A model generated the notes under the pieces. The model saw nothing but the letters and a program-made list of their open reading frames with translations, was not told the origin of the DNA and ran no database searches. From Candidatus Eiseniibacteriota bacterium (lineage in GTDB: Bacteria > Eisenbacteria > RBG-16-71-46 > CAIMUX01), in contig JACKCR010000003.1 in NCBI GenBank assembly GCA_020633975.1, positions 124,001 through 188,000 of the forward strand: a stretch of 64,000 bases of DNA. The letters run 5' to 3'. Shown piece by piece: positions 47,452 to 56,500 of the stretch (position 1 is its first letter; the number at the start of each line of letters is the position of its first letter). The position numbers and the translations under genes were made by a program.

Positions 47452-49389
47452 CTACCGTATCAGCACCAACCGTTCGAACCCAACCGACCGCCCGGCATGA
47501 GCTCGCACCAGATACACACCGCTCGGCAACAGCTCGCCACCATCATCACGACCATCCCAGACGACCTGATGATGCCCCGCGACCATCGGCCGCTCCGGCA
47601 GCAGCCGCCTGGTCAGTCGTCCCCCGGAATCGTACACCCCGAGTTCAACCGCCACGTCCCGAGCGAGCGAGAACCCGATCGTCGTCTCCCCCGTGAACGG
47701 CTTCGGCCACGAAGTGAGCGTCCCCGGATCGAACGCCACCGGATCGAGCACCGGATTCACCGCCGGGTCTAGTGCCGGGTCGCCGGTCGGATCGAACGTC
47801 GGATCGACCACACCCGGCTCGACCGACGACGCCTCCCTGACGAGACACGTGAACACCTCATCCGGCGCACCCTCGGGAAGCGACGTCTCGAACACACCGG
47901 CGCCTGAGAACACCCGCGCCTCGAACCAGTAGCCGAAGTCCTCGAACACCGGCGGCATCTGCGCTCTCCACACTCCGTCGCTGAAGACCGCGGGGATGAC
48001 GCCCTCGTCCCCGGACACTGCACTCCGGTAGTGCAGCTCGACTTCCCGGTCGCCAAATCGCGGGTTGAGCCGACACGACAGCACGGGCTCTGCGCCGGGG
48101 TCGACTCGGACCAACGGCTCGTGCAGAACGACCAGGGGATTGCTGTGGTGGACGATGTTCGTGATGCAGTGGATGGCGCCGAGGTAGTGAATCAAGTTCG
48201 ACGAGTCGATGCCGATGATCTCGTGGTCCGGCATGAGCCGCGCGTAGATCTGGAGCGCCTCGGCGTCGAGCGGAGTCCCGTAGACCGGAACGAGGACCTT
48301 GTCGTTCAGGATCAGCGAGTTCGTGTAGGTCCGATTGATCGAGTAGAACCCCTCGAAGACGACCGGATTCATCGGAAGTCGCACGACCTCGAAATCCCGG
48401 CCGTCCAGGTTCTGCATCTCGTCGAGATCTTGGGCGAGCTGATCGAGATAGGCAGCGTCGTCGCCCACCGCATCCTCCGGATGCTCGTACTCGCCTACGA
48501 CGAAGAGGGTATCGGTAAGCAGCTTCATCCACATGTCGCAGTGCTGGGTCGCATCGCCCTGCATGGGCGGAAAGATGACGAGCGAGTCGAGGCCGAGGTA
48601 GCTCTGCATCTCCTCGCGGATCGCGCCCATCTCCCACGCGGGATTGAAGCTCGTCAGGTTGGTGGAGGAGAACCCCATCCCGTTCCCGTCGGTGAGATGG
48701 TTACCGCCCTGATGGATCAGGCTCGACCGGTACCACGGGAGTTCGTACTGGTCGGCGATCTCGATCGGGATGTCGTCGATGTCGCCCATCGGGCCGTACC
48801 GCATGTCGGTGATCGAGAGCTCACCGTCATCATAGATGCTGAACGGCCCGTAGTCGCGGATCCACACACTACCGCCCGACGTGACGAGGAACTCGACGTT
48901 CGCCATGTGGACGCCCGCCGCCGACATCGCTGCCTCCGCCTCCGCCGCGTCGGCCGAACTCCGGGCGCAGCAAATCACGCGGTCGCTCTCTGCAATGGCC
49001 AGACACATGTCGACCAGCACCTGGCTGTGCGCGGACGCCCAGTGGATGAGCATCGCGTCAGCGCGACAGAACTCTGCGGGGTTGACGACCTCTCCGCCAG
49101 GCGGGGCCGTGCGCATGCCTTCCGGTGGAGGCGTGTGGTCAAGGACACCGATAGACGGAAGGTGGAGTTCGCTGACCGGGATCTCACTCGCATAGGCGGG
49201 GACAGTGCCGACGACAAGCGGTAAAGGCAGCGCGGGTAGCGGAAGTATCATGGGCAGGGCGAGCAAAGAGAGCCACGCGAACAGGGTAAGCAGCGCAGGC
49301 AGCGAGTGCAGCGCGGGGAGCGAAAGCGGCGCCGGAAGAGGAAACAACGCGGGCAGCCGGAGCAACGAATGCCGACGGCGAATGTGCAA
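47452..49389 (-). CDS. Secreted agmatine deiminase/peptidylarginine deiminase-family protein with FlgD-like tail
   Basis: Exported guanidino-modifying enzyme of 645 residues. TTG at 49389 has GGAGGG 6 nt upstream. The leader is a long Leu/Pro-rich hydrophobic stretch, then AYA-SEI. Catalytic residues of the PAD_porph family are all visible: Asp179 (WIRDYGP), His283-x-Asp285 (HCDMW), Asn357 (TYTNSLI) and Cys408 (GAIHCITNIVH). A beta domain and an Asp/Pro repeat (VDPTFDPTGDPALDPAVNP) link to a FlgD-like tail. Cytosolic agmatine deiminases lack a leader and tail. The layout recalls the type IX-secreted P. gingivalis peptidylarginine deiminase. Substrate (protein arginine or agmatine) is open. 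Confidence 0.85.
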   Translation of the reverse strand: MHIRRRHSLLRLPALFPLPAPLSLPALHSLPALLTLFAWLSLLALPMILPLPALPLPLVVGTVPAYASEIPVSELHLPSIGVLDHTPPPEGMRTAPPGGEVVNPAEFCRADAMLIHWASAHSQVLVDMCLAIAESDRVICCARSSADAAEAEAAMSAAGVHMANVEFLVTSGGSVWIRDYGPFSIYDDGELSITDMRYGPMGDIDDIPIEIADQYELPWYRSSLIHQGGNHLTDGNGMGFSSTNLTSFNPAWEMGAIREEMQSYLGLDSLVIFPPMQGDATQHCDMWMKLLTDTLFVVGEYEHPEDAVGDDAAYLDQLAQDLDEMQNLDGRDFEVVRLPMNPVVFEGFYSINRTYTNSLILNDKVLVPVYGTPLDAEALQIYARLMPDHEIIGIDSSNLIHYLGAIHCITNIVHHSNPLVVLHEPLVRVDPGAEPVLSCRLNPRFGDREVELHYRSAVSGDEGVIPAVFSDGVWRAQMPPVFEDFGYWFEARVFSGAGVFETSLPEGAPDEVFTCLVREASSVEPGVVDPTFDPTGDPALDPAVNPVLDPVAFDPGTLTSWPKPFTGETTIGFSLARDVAVELGVYDSGGRLTRRLLPERPMVAGHHQVVWDGRDDGGELLPSGVYLVRAHAGRSVGFERLVLIR

Positions 49390-49410
49390 GATCGGCCCTC
49401 CGGATGGTGC

Positions 49411-49445
49411 GAGGGCCACGTTGGTATCTCACCAGCGTGGCCCTC
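49411..49445. repeat. 15-bp-stem hairpin upstream of the deiminase gene
   Basis: 49411-49425 pairs with 49431-49445 (one G-U) around ATCTC. It lies just before the ribosome site of the deiminase gene and after the preceding minus-strand gene. There is no T-tract in either direction, so it is not a typical terminator; it may be a processing or leader hairpin. Confidence 0.6.
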
Positions 49446-49528
49446 ACGATCTCGACCGTTCAAGAGGCGCGGACTTCCAGGTAATGTGGCCGCGACCGTG
49501 ACCACACCACCAGCGCCGCCGCCACTGT

Positions 49529-50314
49529 CTACCGATACTGGCCCTTGATCCGCCCCCAGCTCTCTTCGACTGTCGGAACCGGAGCGCATGGGTTCGGCTC
49601 GCACGGGGTGTCCAGGTACCAGGCGGTCCCACCCTGATCGGAACAGTCCGCTTCGGTTAGCTGCACGCACGTCTCTCCGACGCAGCAGGCGCCGATCAGC
49701 GGCGGACCATCAGGACAGGCGAGATAGCCAGGGTCGCCATTGAAGCCAAGGCAACCGAAGTCCACGACCGGATCCAGCTGTGACGGGACGGAGTCGTCGG
49801 CGAAGACGGCGTTCCGCACCGCAGGCTGACCGACGCAGAACGTCACGTCGTTGCCGTAGTACTCGTAGCCCGCGAATCCGTAGATGGAGACGAGATGATC
49901 AGTCTGTGCGACGCCCCAGGTAATGGCGGTTCCTGATCCCGGAGCCGGCCATGCCTCATCGTGCAGTTCGAAGTCACCGCACGGACCGTAGTCGACCAGC
50001 GTGATCGCCGCATCGTCGTAGTGGACCCCGAGGGTCACACCGGCAAGGCGAGGGCTGCTCCCATTGGGGAAGGCCGCCGCGATCCACCAGACGTGGGGCT
50101 CCGAGGAGCCTCCGGGGAGATTCGTGACCGCACCCGAGCAGTCGCCCGGAAGGTCGACGATCTCGCAAAGGGGCGGCAGGTCGTCGGTGTACGCGATGCC
50201 TGGCGCCGCATGGATGATCAGGGTTCCACCGGCGTTGGGGCCGGCATGAGCGGCGCCGGCCGAGAGAAGGAAGCCGAGGCCTAGGCTCAGTGGAAGCAGT
50301 TGGGATCGGGTCAT
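49529..50314 (-). CDS. Secreted protein of unknown function with cysteine-rich C-terminal motif
   Basis: A 261-residue exported protein. ATG at 50314 is preferred (GGGGGA upstream, signal peptide TRSQLLPLSLGLGFLLSAGAAHA); the longer frame to 50713 adds a non-coding-like leader. The mature part is beta-rich with several Cys pairs. Near the C-terminus GACCVGETCVQLTEADC...NPC matches a cysteine motif that recurs in secreted proteins of planctomycete and FCB-type genomes. The last residues (SWGRIKGQYR) resemble short degenerate sorting tails. No enzyme motif was seen. Confidence 0.75.
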   Translation of the reverse strand: MTRSQLLPLSLGLGFLLSAGAAHAGPNAGGTLIIHAAPGIAYTDDLPPLCEIVDLPGDCSGAVTNLPGGSSEPHVWWIAAAFPNGSSPRLAGVTLGVHYDDAAITLVDYGPCGDFELHDEAWPAPGSGTAITWGVAQTDHLVSIYGFAGYEYYGNDVTFCVGQPAVRNAVFADDSVPSQLDPVVDFGCLGFNGDPGYLACPDGPPLIGACCVGETCVQLTEADCSDQGGTAWYLDTPCEPNPCAPVPTVEESWGRIKGQYR

Positions 50315-50716
50315 CTCGTAGTCCCCCAGTCGGGTTGGGTTTGGCGACTTGCGACTCTGCGACAGAGAGGGGGGGATGGCCGCAGTGATTGCAGTATAGC
50401 GGAGTGGGTGGGGGGTGGGCAAACCAACTGATTCGGGCGTGGCTGACCGACCCGGGAGGGTCGTGGACCCCGGGCGAAGAACTCCAGGGCGGAAGGCACG
50501 CGCCCCATGTTCGGCATCAGGGGTCCAAACCGATCGAATCTCCCCCAGACAGCACCGATCCCGCACCCGCCCCCCAACGGAAAGAACACCCGCGGGTCTT
50601 GGTGCTCCCATGTGTGCCACTTGGCCACGCCAAAGCAAGACCACGTTCCGCGCGAAGATCAAGAACAACCCGGCGCATTCCCATCGTGCACGGAGATCCG
50701 CCGAGCGCGTCACCGA

Positions 50717-50738
50717 AACCGAGGGGATCCCCTCGGTT
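50717..50738. repeat. 22-bp perfect palindrome, copy 1
   Basis: Centred on GGGGATCCCC, with flanks that extend the match to the second copy at 55522-55543 (copies inverted relative to each other). It lies in the 851-bp gap 50315-51165, which otherwise holds only a decayed gene fragment. Confidence 0.85.
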
Positions 50739-50878
50739 CTACCAAATTGAGGCCACGAATCAGCGGTTCTGCAAGCCCAGATGCGCGAATCCTCTTGAGG
50801 ACCTGCTCAAGGTCTTCATTCGGCGCCGCGAGAAGGCCTCCGCCGTAATCACAACGAACCGCCCGACCGAGATCGGAA

Positions 50879-50965
50879 TGGAATCTCAAGGCGTTCGGGT
50901 TTGTGGAGCTTGGGCGTACGGTGCCGTTTGTGGTTGGGGCGGTCGTGCGGCTTAGTGTCCGATGA
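50879..50965 (+). pseudogene. Remnant of the 3' end of a second YwiC-like gene
   Basis: Reads WNLKAFGFVELGRTVPFVVG... and stops at 50963-50965. It matches the end of the YwiC-like protein at 46471-47439 (WNLKTIGFIELGCTVAFVFG...) over about 25 codons, with many third-position changes. Nothing upstream continues the homology. It is therefore a fragment left by an old duplication or rearrangement. Confidence 0.8.
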
Positions 50966-51165
50966 CCTGACGCGCCGGTCTGTGAGAAGAAACGACGGTG
51001 TGATCCGACATCTTGCGGTGTCACACCACTGCCGAATCGTCCCAGGCGCCAGTAACAGGTCCGGCATGCCGGCGGCAGTGAAGGAACGCGGAGCGGATCC
51101 TGAGCGGAGTGACCCCACCGCGCGCCCCCTCCCGCGCTATCGGTCCCGATGCGACGTCCAACTCC

Positions 51166-52329
51166 CTATCTGAGCTTCGTGATGGTTGCTTCTGCGTAGA
51201 CCGAAGGCAACTGCGTGAAGACGCTGTTGGAATGACCGAGCTGCCACGGCATTCCGGCCTGTCGGAACTCCACCCGGTGTGCCAAGGATATTCGGCTGGT
51301 TTCCTGGATCTCGAACTGACCGCACAGCGTAGCTCGCGTTTCTTGGTTGTCGCCTTCCGATGAGTACGCTGTAGTACCGGAACACAGAACTACCCCAGCC
51401 GAGTCCTCCAGAGCGAGAACGTGGCGCCGAACACCAGCCGCCGGGGCAGACGCCGTGATCAGGTAGCGACCGGGCTGGATCTCAAGCCGCGTACTATCCA
51501 CAAAGCGCAGCCAGCCCACCTGTTCATCCGCGGGTTCCATTCGATTCAGGGTCCGCTCCACTCTCATCGGACCCGTACTGATCGCTCCACCGCCATCGTG
51601 TCTAGTCGGTTCCTGCTGCCACACGTGAACAATCGTCGGAGGGTCATCAATCTCAATGCCAATAGACGACAGCATCCCCTCCGCCATAGTGATCGGCGTC
51701 ACATAGTTCTGACCCTGTCGATCTGTGAACCCTCGACTCACGATGGCCACCAGTTTGCCTGCCGAGTCTGTGACGGGGCCACCGCTGAAGCCCTTTGCCA
51801 CCGTTGCATCCGTGCGCCAAAACCACCCGTTCCTCCACACACTTGGGAACATCGATCCGTCTGCCGTGATCATCCCCTGATCCGAGAATCCATACGCATG
51901 GATGGCCACTTCTGCCCGATCGACGTCCGTTCCTGCGCACGACAAGTACTCGAGAGACTGCGGCCCGTCATGATTGATGTAACACAAAGCAATATCGGCA
52001 TCCGGATCCTGTCGGAGAACGTGTAGCTCATACTCGGGTGACCCCGACCTGCCCCCCACTCTGGCGAAGCACTTGACCCCAGCGCGAGATACCGCTTCCA
52101 CCACATGGTTTGCGGTGAGCACGTGCCCGGACGCCCCAACGAGGACTCCGGCACCCGTTCCGATCGTAGCCGAGTCGTTTCCGAGGGTCTCACGTACTTC
52201 CAGAAACAAGGTTGCTCGCCGAACATCCGGATCTACTTGCGCGGTCGCCCCGGAAGCCCACAGCAACAGCGGGGCCAGAAGGGTCACGCGACTCGCCACC
52301 TTTGCAGCTCTAGCGATTCCTGTAGTCAC
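51166..52329 (-). CDS. Secreted trypsin-like serine protease
   Basis: About 387 residues. GTG at 52329 gives a plausible signal peptide (TTGIARAAKVASRVTLLAPLLLWASGATAQ) and overlaps the preceding gene by 20 bp; GTG at 52287 with AGGTGG upstream is the alternative. The catalytic triad is complete: His75 (LTANHVV), Asp112 (DADIALCY) and Ser182 (KGFSGGPV), as in the S1/DegP-type fold. A C-terminal region of about 150 residues (beta-rich, from GIEIDDPPTIVHV) has no recognised PDZ. It is last in a run of four secreted proteins. Substrate unknown. Confidence 0.82.
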   Translation of the reverse strand: MTTGIARAAKVASRVTLLAPLLLWASGATAQVDPDVRRATLFLEVRETLGNDSATIGTGAGVLVGASGHVLTANHVVEAVSRAGVKCFARVGGRSGSPEYELHVLRQDPDADIALCYINHDGPQSLEYLSCAGTDVDRAEVAIHAYGFSDQGMITADGSMFPSVWRNGWFWRTDATVAKGFSGGPVTDSAGKLVAIVSRGFTDRQGQNYVTPITMAEGMLSSIGIEIDDPPTIVHVWQQEPTRHDGGGAISTGPMRVERTLNRMEPADEQVGWLRFVDSTRLEIQPGRYLITASAPAAGVRRHVLALEDSAGVVLCSGTTAYSSEGDNQETRATLCGQFEIQETSRISLAHRVEFRQAGMPWQLGHSNSVFTQLPSVYAEATITKLR

Positions 52330-53281
52330 CGGGTGATGAGAGCAGACACAGATCCCTCGAGGAAAAGAGCATGAGTGGCGTGTACCACAGCTTTCGCTCC
52401 GGCTGATCGTTTCCGTCGATCGCAAAGTCCAGGCCTTCCTTGACCGAGTACCAGACGAGCTTTGAACAGTAGAACCCACTTGCATCCTCCAAATCGAAGT
52501 TGAAGAACTTGTACCGCTTTCCCACCTGTGAACGGGCGACCTCTGCCACCCTCTTCCTATCGCCAGTTTCGCGTCTCATCCGGGCGTGCCAAACGAGAGC
52601 ATTCGGCCCCCTCTCGGTGAGCCACTCGTCATACTGAGTTTCGTGCACACCGGGGCCGAAGTTGGCTTCGATCACCCACGGGACTCCATCTCGCACGTCC
52701 ACGATGGCAACGTGGCCTACCTGCACCCGGTTTAATAGACTGAAGGGCGTCGGTTCGAAGGGATCTTGATCCTGCGTAAAGAGCGAAAGAAACCCTTCCC
52801 AATCCAGGTGGGAGAGGTACGCGAATCGCTCAATTTCCATAGCTGTTAAGCCCTCACCTACAGACTTAACTCTGAGCTGTTCCAAGTAACCGTCTCGCTC
52901 GGCTTCCCATAAAGTGGGAAGCTCCGACTGCGTTTCATCTGCCGAGAACAGGATGATCGCCCCCTCCTGCTTCGGCCAAAGGAGATCACCTGATTGAAGA
53001 TTGGCAGGGTCCGGGGTTCGCGCCTGATTGACTAGGTCATTGCATTGCGAAGATGCGTTCGATGCTGCCAGTAGCAGAAACGCGACCGCTGACAATAGTA
53101 GCAACGATCTAGCAGGGAGCTCACCGCAGCGCGAGAGCGCAGACTCGATCATCCGTGGTGGACGCACGGGCAAGAGCGGCATGCCATATGATGGCTCATT
53201 GCTTGTCACTCCGAGGCGTCGCTCCTCTCCGGCTGGAACGCGAAACTCCATCGAGGTCCGTGACACTCTTCCCTTGTCCAT
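52310..53281 (-). CDS. YiiX/YebB-like (C92, permuted NlpC/P60) cysteine hydrolase
   Basis: A 323-residue protein. ATG at 53281 has GGAG upstream; the hydrophobic export segment lies at about 58-77, so a shorter start (for example ATG 53152) is also possible. The permuted papain fold is shown by His190 (VQVGHVAIVDV), Glu205 (VIEANFG) and Cys272 (GFYCSKLVWYSV). Family members are thought to cleave amides or lipid esters in the envelope. The preceding gene is 97 nt away and the protease gene overlaps its end. Confidence 0.78.
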   Translation of the reverse strand: MDKGRVSRTSMEFRVPAGEERRLGVTSNEPSYGMPLLPVRPPRMIESALSRCGELPARSLLLLSAVAFLLLAASNASSQCNDLVNQARTPDPANLQSGDLLWPKQEGAIILFSADETQSELPTLWEAERDGYLEQLRVKSVGEGLTAMEIERFAYLSHLDWEGFLSLFTQDQDPFEPTPFSLLNRVQVGHVAIVDVRDGVPWVIEANFGPGVHETQYDEWLTERGPNALVWHARMRRETGDRKRVAEVARSQVGKRYKFFNFDLEDASGFYCSKLVWYSVKEGLDFAIDGNDQPERKLWYTPLMLFSSRDLCLLSSPGDYRNR

Positions 53282-53378
53282 TTCCTAGTCTCCTCACTGC
53301 TTGCGTGTTCACAATCCTCGGGGCCACGTCGGGCAGGACCACCGATCATCCGGGCATAATGCCGCTGCGGAAGCTCTC

Positions 53379-54686
53379 TCATTGGATAGTGTCCAACACC
53401 CTCTCCTGACCGAGCCCCACGACGAATTGCAGCGTAGCGATGAGACTACCCTTGAGGTCAGGCTCGAAGTCTCTCCCCAACGAGAAAACGACGTTCTTCC
53501 CACCCTTCATCGCGGACTCGAGAATCAGGGTGTATCGGTAATCCGGTGCGCTGCCACTCTGACTCCGAACGATTCCCTCCAAGGATGGAGCAATCTTGTG
53601 CCAGTTGCCTGGAGCGACACTGATACCAATGTCGTAGGCCGGTCTTCCGTCCTTCGTTCCGGTGACCCGAGTCACAGCCGCGAGCTCAACAGGCTCAGCT
53701 TGATACGCAATGCTCAGCCATCCGGCCGCTGCTTCCAGCTCTCCCACCTTTGCTACCTGGTCTTGGAACTTCCACGACACCGCCCCCGCGATATCAATCT
53801 GCATTCCTCTGCGGGGCGGAACTCCGTCGACCCTGAGATCTCCTCCAACAGCAAGGACGCTCAGAAGACTGTCCACCGAGGCTTCCTCGTACTCCAGCTC
53901 GGGAGTCGCTTGATCGGCTAGGGCCACTAGTTCATCCAACGCGGGCGCGATCTGGGTCATTGGGTCCGCGCCCGAGGTGAACGCTCCGGCGTACCTATCC
54001 CACGCGGCCAGCATCTCATCGCTTGCTTGGTCGCCGACTTTGGCCATGATTCTCGAGAGTTCGTTGAACAGGGACTCGGAAGTAGGCTCACCCTGCGCGT
54101 GTTCGTATGCACGCCGGATCCCTGCCAGCACGTGGTCTTGGAGCCGTTCTCGGGCCGCTCGGAGTTCCGAGTTGATGCTGATTGCATGCGAACGTAGTAC
54201 TGACAAGTCGCTGTGCACTGCGTTCTGAAACTCCTGTGTCACGGGAGCTCGTAGCAACGATGTTCTGATTCCCAACCCCGCAATTGTCTCGGTCGACGTA
54301 GTGTCCGGAACCGACTTGGTTATCGTCGCAAGGCTGATCGTCATGTCCTGAAAGAACTGGCCGCCGCGCGCACCGCCGGCCCAGTCTGAAAAGTGCACCT
54401 TCGGCCTAGAAGCTAGCCAGTACGGAGCAAACTCGACTGAGTATGCCTTTGGTATCAGAGAGAGGTCCTGGCTCGCGCTACTGAGAGAGATCGCCAGATC
54501 GGATAGGTCTTGTGGTCGATCGACCTGTGTGGGTGTTGCGCCCAGCAGGATGAATGCAGGACTTGACGGAGCACGTAGCTCCTCGAAGGTCACCCTGAGG
54601 TCCTCGTACTGGGCACAGACCCCAGTTGGAGTGAGCAGAGCCCCCAAGATCCCCCACGCGATGAGCGGCGACTTCCAGGTCGTCAC
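53379..54686 (-). CDS. Secreted protein of unknown function
   Basis: A 435-residue exported protein. GTG at 54686 has GGAGG 6 nt upstream and a signal peptide (MTTWKSPLIAWGILGALLTPTGVCA). N-terminal part: aromatic beta region (KAYSVEFAPYWLA). Middle: helical, coiled-coil-like (about 155-300). C-terminal part: beta strands with GRPAYDIGISVAPGNWHKIAP. No family recognised. The mixture of aromatic strands and long helices might mean an outer-membrane-associated protein. It is second in the four-gene run. Confidence 0.72.
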   Translation of the reverse strand: MTTWKSPLIAWGILGALLTPTGVCAQYEDLRVTFEELRAPSSPAFILLGATPTQVDRPQDLSDLAISLSSASQDLSLIPKAYSVEFAPYWLASRPKVHFSDWAGGARGGQFFQDMTISLATITKSVPDTTSTETIAGLGIRTSLLRAPVTQEFQNAVHSDLSVLRSHAISINSELRAARERLQDHVLAGIRRAYEHAQGEPTSESLFNELSRIMAKVGDQASDEMLAAWDRYAGAFTSGADPMTQIAPALDELVALADQATPELEYEEASVDSLLSVLAVGGDLRVDGVPPRRGMQIDIAGAVSWKFQDQVAKVGELEAAAGWLSIAYQAEPVELAAVTRVTGTKDGRPAYDIGISVAPGNWHKIAPSLEGIVRSQSGSAPDYRYTLILESAMKGGKNVVFSLGRDFEPDLKGSLIATLQFVVGLGQERVLDTIQ

Positions 54687-54721
54687 AGGCCACCTCCTCT
54701 TAGCGTGTCGCTGCTGCCAAG

Positions 54722-55123
54722 TCAGCCGCGAGCAAACGTCAGTCGAAGAACATACGGGACGATTGCATTCTCGTCTGTAGCCGGCGCACTAAGCAGTTGG
54801 AAGAACTCAACGCCGCCTGAATCCTCCTGAAAGACTCGGACACCGACCGATGTCATCGTGGTCGCAGGGTTGAAGTCCTTCACCAATACCACGATGTCCA
54901 GAGTGCTAAACGGCACGTCGTCGCCCGCTCCCAAGTCGTACCGAATCACAGCATCCTCGAGAACGACGTCATCTCGTTCTTCAATCAATCCATCGGATCG
55001 CTCCCAGATGAGGCTGACGGCCCCACCCTGTCCGTTGCCAATCTCGAGCTCCACGACCACGTGTGAGTCACCACCAACACGCAGGATCTTCGAGAGCTTC
55101 GTGTTTCGCCTACCCGATGCCAT
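54722..55123 (-). CDS. Small beta-rich protein of unknown function
   Basis: A 133-residue protein with ATG at 55123 and GGAGG 4 nt upstream. It has no signal peptide, unlike the three genes that follow. Alternating hydrophobic residues (HVVVELEIGNGQGGAVSLIW, STLDIVVLVKDF) suggest a beta-sandwich. It is first in the run, 35 nt ahead of the next gene. It could be a cytosolic partner, immunity or regulatory protein of the secreted set, but nothing in the sequence proves this. Confidence 0.65.
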   Translation of the reverse strand: MASGRRNTKLSKILRVGGDSHVVVELEIGNGQGGAVSLIWERSDGLIEERDDVVLEDAVIRYDLGAGDDVPFSTLDIVVLVKDFNPATTMTSVGVRVFQEDSGGVEFFQLLSAPATDENAIVPYVLRLTFARG

Positions 55124-55521
55124 GGCACCTCCAAGCTCCGGATTGCGCGCGACCGCTCCAACCCTTTCGCTGGCCGGTTATGGACCTAGCGACCCATCGG
55201 CGGGATACGTCGTCTCGTATGCCGCTGGAACAACCGCGAAGGACATCGGTTGGTGGGCAACGAGATACCGTCCGTAGGGAACGGCCGTGGAGCTAGGGCG
55301 TACAGAAGGCGTATGCAGTTACAAAGGTGGGATGGCGATAGTACACGACGTCTGGTATACGGCCAACCACCTTCTTCACACCAACCCCCTCATCGACATC
55401 GGGGCTCTCGATCCCGGCCGGACGTGCGACGGCGGCGTTGACCTTTCGCCGAGCGCGCCTGGGCTGTCAACTACAGCGCCCCCCCCCCAAACCAGCCGAC
55501 TTCTGCGTCGACGCGAGGAGG

Positions 55522-55543
55522 AACCGAGGGGATCCCCTCGGTT
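55522..55543. repeat. 22-bp perfect palindrome, copy 2
   Basis: The same palindrome as at 50717-50738, here inverted with respect to its short flanks. It lies in the 661-bp gap 55124-55784 between divergent genes; apart from a C-run at 55481-55489 nothing else is recognised there. Confidence 0.85.
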
Positions 55544-55784
55544 TCGACCCGACTCACCCACCGGATTGAGCCTCGACGTCGGGATTCCAGGCACTCCAAG
55601 CCCCCGTACCCTTGCCTCCCCCCACAATCCCGCCGACAATCCCATCGCGTCGCTCCACCCCGGACGACGCCCACACTCCTTGGATCCCACACGGAGGCAC
55701 GCGTGGTTCGCCGCACCGCACGAGCTGATCTGTCCCCGTCCGCGGAAGCCCGGGCAGCATTCCTCGTCAGAGGGGCCACCTGAC

Positions 55785-56453
55785 ATGGCCGCGATCCCCA
55801 CCTACGACAAGTTCATCGAGCCCCTGCTCCGCTTCCTCGCGCAGCACCCGGACGGCGTGGCCGCGCGAACCGGACAGGACGGCGCCGCCGCAGGTCTTGG
55901 GCTATCCGACGAGCAGAAGACGCAGCTGCTCCCGAGCCGAAACCAGCACATCTATCGGAACCGCGCCGGATGGGCACACGATCGGCTGAAGCGAGTCGGA
56001 TTCTCGGAGTCTCCGAAGCGTGGATACTGGAAGATCACCCAGGCCGGACTCGACTACCTCGCGGCCCATTCCGGACCGCTGACGTCGAAGGAAGTCGACC
56101 GACTCGCGTCGACCAACGTCAATGTGCGGCTCCGTCCGGCAGACGATCCGGATGATCCGATCGCTCGCGACACAACGGATCCGGGCCCGGTACCGTCCAT
56201 CGCCGACGCCACCGACAGCACCACCCCCGATGACCTGATCGAGCAGGCGATCGTCGAGATCCGCGAGTCGGTCTCGGCCGAGATCCTGGAACTCATCGGT
56301 TGCGCGGACCCGAGCTTCTTCGAGACCCTCGTTCTCGACCTCCTGCACGTACGGGCCGGAGCTCTGGAACAGAGTTGCCCAGAAGGACGAGAGCCGGCGT
56401 GGTACACTCCGGCTACCAGGGCACTTGATTCGAGTGTCCTGCAACGACAGTAG
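55785..56453 (+). pseudogene. Truncated Mrr-like restriction protein
   Basis: 222 residues from ATG 55785. The N-terminal Mrr_N winged-helix domain is clear (IPTYDKFIEPLLRFLAQHPDG...RVGFSESPKRGYWKITQAGLDYLAAH). After a linker the catalytic domain begins (ADPSFFETLVLDLLHV), but homology ends there and the remaining 28 residues are unrelated. The D and QxK catalytic region is missing, so cleavage of methylated DNA is not expected. An internal deletion or insertion event is likely. It opens a cluster of DNA restriction genes. Confidence 0.7.
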
Positions 56454-56500
56454 GTAACGCCTCGCGGAGCAGACCGATCCAAGTCTCTGCACGAACCAAA

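Noticed and set aside
50710-51024. Minus-strand frame containing EDLEQVLKRIRASGLAEP
   Set aside because: The helix-like stretch looks protein-like, but there is no ribosome site or homology, and it runs antisense to the YwiC remnant; possibly a relic, not supportable.
55287-55784. Upstream extension of the Mrr-like frame
   Set aside because: Low-complexity, no homology, passes through the palindrome and a C-run; the Mrr_N domain begins right at ATG 55785.
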